Shown here: positions 62,150 through 64,000 of the stretch, piece by piece
Layout: each line of letters opens with the position of its first letter
Numbering within the stretch: position 1 is the stretch's first letter
Origin: a bacterium
GTDB lineage: Bacteria > Electryoneota > RPQS01
DNA length: 64,000 nt
Assembly (NCBI GenBank): GCA_016702305.1
Contig: JADJEH010000001.1
Location: 806,001-870,000 of the forward strand
Direction: 5' to 3'
Notes under the pieces: model-generated
Databases searched by the model: none
What the model saw: the letters and a program-made list of their open reading frames with translations, nothing else
What the model was told of the DNA's origin: nothing
Position numbers and translations under genes: made by a program

Positions 62150-64000
62150 TCAATTATGCGAACAATGCGAACACGCGCACGACGAAGGATGTCGCGCGGG
62201 CGGAATGATCGGCGTGTAGAAGTCAAACAATATCGTCAGGTAGTAGCGAACCTCATCGCCATAACCTGTCCGCACATCGTCTTCTACAACATCGAATTTG
62301 TCAAGTCCGTAGGCCACATCAAATGACACGGCCGTCGGATAGGAATAGAACGAATGCAATGCGAATCGGAGCCCCGCGCCAATATCTTTCTTGGGCGACC
62401 TGTCTCCGTAGTCGCCGACCCATGCGTCACCGACGTCGGTAAATACAGAGCCATAGACTCGATTCAATGATATAGGCCAAATAGGCAGCGCGGCCCGCTT
62501 AATAATTGGGAAACGATAGGTCAATGTGCCGACCGCTGTACGCGTCCCGCCTAAGCTGTAAAATGAGTAACCGCGCATGCCGGGCAGTCCGCCCGCGTAC
62601 TGATGGAAAAACGGATCTACATTGGAATCCATATAGCCGCCGCGCAAACGCAGCTCGGCTGCGTGGCTCTTGATCGGCGACTTGAAATAGCGCTCGACGC
62701 CAAACTCGAGAAGATTGTAGTTATTAGGATCGTAGATCTCACGCAAACCAATTGCGTCGCCGCCGATCTCGATGTCCTTTATGAAATCGTGATTGGCGCG
62801 CGTGAATTCAACGTAACCGCGATAGCCTGCGGCGGGACTAATGTCCGTTAGAATGCCGGGACGGCGGGCGTCCATGTACAATCCAGTCTTCCACGACCAG
62901 CCGCGGAAATAGGTCAAACTGACGCTCGATTCATCATCGAAACGATTGTGCGCAACGTACTGGTCGTAAGTCGCCCGCGTCTTGACGTTCATGTTGACCG
63001 TCAGCGGCACGCCCAAACCTACGCTGATTTCGTTCAGGTTGTAACGATATCGAATACGGTACTGGTCAAAAATCGGCTCTAAACCGACCGGGCCGTCCTC
63101 TTCGCCGATGATGCGGCTGGAGTCCGCGAAGAACGAAGTCAACCGCCGCTGAACGTTGAAGTACTCCGCGAAAATTGTCGGGTAGAATTGTTTGTACTCC
63201 ACCAGACCGTAAAGATCATACTCGCGTTTCTGGTTAACGGCTGCACCGCCGATAAAGGTCATCTTGTCAAGCACATCGTTCAAGACAAGATACGTCCCGG
63301 GCTTGAAGGTATTGTAGTCAAAGGCGATGCGCGGAAACCAATACAGGCTTTCGAAACGCGGACGATACGGCTCAGATGATCGCGGGGTTCCGGTCAACGC
63401 AACGTCTTTACGCGGGACGCGGGCCAAGTAGTTCAAACGATCATCCAAAGCGCTGCGCGGCACGCGGACCGGCGCGAAGCTATCTAATACGCAGATGCGA
63501 AACCCGTCACCGCAAAACTCGGAGTAGGCGAGTTTCCCACTCGTGACTGCGGGATAAAACGCGCTGCCCAGCACCACCGTAAGCTGCTCCTTGCTCTCGT
63601 CGTCCAGATTCAGCCGGTAGATGTTGGCGATCCCGGACTCGTCGTACGAAACGTATAGCGATCGCCCGTCCGCGCTCCACGACGGATCGCGCAATTCGCC
63701 GCCGTTCCCGCTAAATTCGTCTTCGAGCGACAGCGAGTTGTCCGTCCGGTTGTACGCAAAGATGCGAATATCCCGGCCGCCGCGTTGGTGATGTGCCACG
63801 GCAATGCGGTTACCATCAGGAGACCAGCGCGGCAGATAATACTGCTCATGCGGCACAGAGGGAAGCCGCGTAAGCAGGTCTTCCGCCTTGAATGGCTTGG
63901 ATTTCCGGCTGACATCAGGCATCCGTGCCAGAGCGATTTCTCGTTTGCCGGATTCATTGATCGTGAAGAGCAGTAATTGTCCGTCGGGACTTACGTCTAC
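62150..64000 (-). CDS. Propeller-barrel outer-membrane protein, N-terminus cut by window edge
   Basis: The reading frame is open through the right edge (VDVSPDGQLLLFTI at 64000-63959 is already in frame), so the start is outside. The visible 616 residues begin with TolB/PD40-type propeller blades (RWSPDGNRIAVAHH, SWSADGRSLYVSYD), then a large Omp85/BamA-like barrel (GLPGMRGYSF region, aromatic strands). The last barrel strand is near YYLTILFDFYT, after which 20 residues remain with a Cys/His-rich end. It may be a surface transport or assembly protein. The pairing of propeller and barrel is the notable point. Confidence 0.8.
   Translation of the reverse strand, partial: VDVSPDGQLLLFTINESGKREIALARMPDVSRKSKPFKAEDLLTRLPSVPHEQYYLPRWSPDGNRIAVAHHQRGGRDIRIFAYNRTDNSLSLEDEFSGNGGELRDPSWSADGRSLYVSYDESGIANIYRLNLDDESKEQLTVVLGSAFYPAVTSGKLAYSEFCGDGFRICVLDSFAPVRVPRSALDDRLNYLARVPRKDVALTGTPRSSEPYRPRFESLYWFPRIAFDYNTFKPGTYLVLNDVLDKMTFIGGAAVNQKREYDLYGLVEYKQFYPTIFAEYFNVQRRLTSFFADSSRIIGEEDGPVGLEPIFDQYRIRYRYNLNEISVGLGVPLTVNMNVKTRATYDQYVAHNRFDDESSVSLTYFRGWSWKTGLYMDARRPGILTDISPAAGYRGYVEFTRANHDFIKDIEIGGDAIGLREIYDPNNYNLLEFGVERYFKSPIKSHAAELRLRGGYMDSNVDPFFHQYAGGLPGMRGYSFYSLGGTRTAVGTLTYRFPIIKRAALPIWPISLNRVYGSVFTDVGDAWVGDYGDRSPKKDIGAGLRFALHSFYSYPTAVSFDVAYGLDKFDVVEDDVRTGYGDEVRYYLTILFDFYTPIIPPARHPSSCACSHCSHN

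Noticed and set aside
1..64000. CRISPR array, insertion sequences, prophage or integrase genes
   Set aside because: No regularly spaced repeats, transposase, integrase or att-like repeats were seen.

Overview
This window is chromosomal DNA of a Gram-negative (diderm) bacterium. Outer-membrane barrels, a lipoprotein with a clear lipobox, a BamA-type barrel with a beta-propeller front, PEGA proteins, a barrel resembling DUF6029 and two DUF5683-type proteins together suggest an uncultured member of the Fibrobacteres-Chlorobi-Bacteroidetes (FCB) superphylum. I cannot name the lineage from sequence alone. Coding is very dense. Many neighbours overlap by 1, 4 or 8-14 nt (ATGA, GTGA and TAATG junctions), so translational coupling is common. 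TTG and GTG starts are frequent. No stretch longer than about 210 bases lacks a gene.

Layout. (1) 1-3.6 kb: end of a surface-glycan locus (GT4-type transferase cut by the window edge, Wzx-like flippase, GT-C transferase). (2) 3.6-13 kb: gpmI and selB, a small CxxC protein, an RsuA/RluB pseudouridine synthase, a PEGA protein, a slipin/NfeD pair and selA. Both selenocysteine factors are present, but there is no selC, no selD and no evident selenoprotein. (3) 12.9-16.5 kb: an outer-membrane barrel, two TlpA-like redox proteins and a NUDIX hydrolase. (4) 16.5-23.3 kb: rnc-fabF-acpP-fabG-fabD-fabH-plsX-rpmF-DUF177 (listed 3' to 5'), read from a good sigma70-type promoter at 23.3 kb. (5) 23.4-29.9 kb: BFN nuclease, an ANL acyl-activating enzyme, YifB/ComM, a GNAT-like acyltransferase and a serine palmitoyltransferase-like enzyme. 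The ANL, GNAT and SPT-like genes look like a bacterial sphingolipid module. tRNA-Arg(CCG) with its own promoter ends this block. (6) 30-46 kb: purL, uvrC, mce, a DnaQ-DinG fusion, gcvPB-gcvPA-gcvH, accC-accB, an OmpA-like protein, efp, and ligA, which is split by a one-base shift in a T5 run.

(7) 46.1-51.3 kb is the only plus-strand unit: three GT2 transferases, an LPG-synthase-type membrane protein and a NodB deacetylase, with its own promoter and a terminator shared with the converging unit. (8) 51.4-56.3 kb: a poly-gamma-glutamate-type operon (pgsB-pgsC-pgsW) with a near-consensus promoter. It continues into a secreted duplicated beta-domain protein and an outer-membrane barrel, which could carry the polymer across the outer membrane. 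(9) 56.3-64 kb: a RodZ-like protein, Maf, an unknown membrane protein, deoxynucleoside kinase, a PPC-domain protein, an RmlD-like reductase, two DUF5683-type proteins and a propeller-barrel protein cut by the right edge.

The most interesting points are the extended pgs operon, the putative sphingolipid module, the isolated plus-strand glycan unit, the damaged or recoded ligA (with a missing zinc-finger cysteine), and a SelB lacking the G4 aspartate. Homology calls come from reading motifs; no database search was run.
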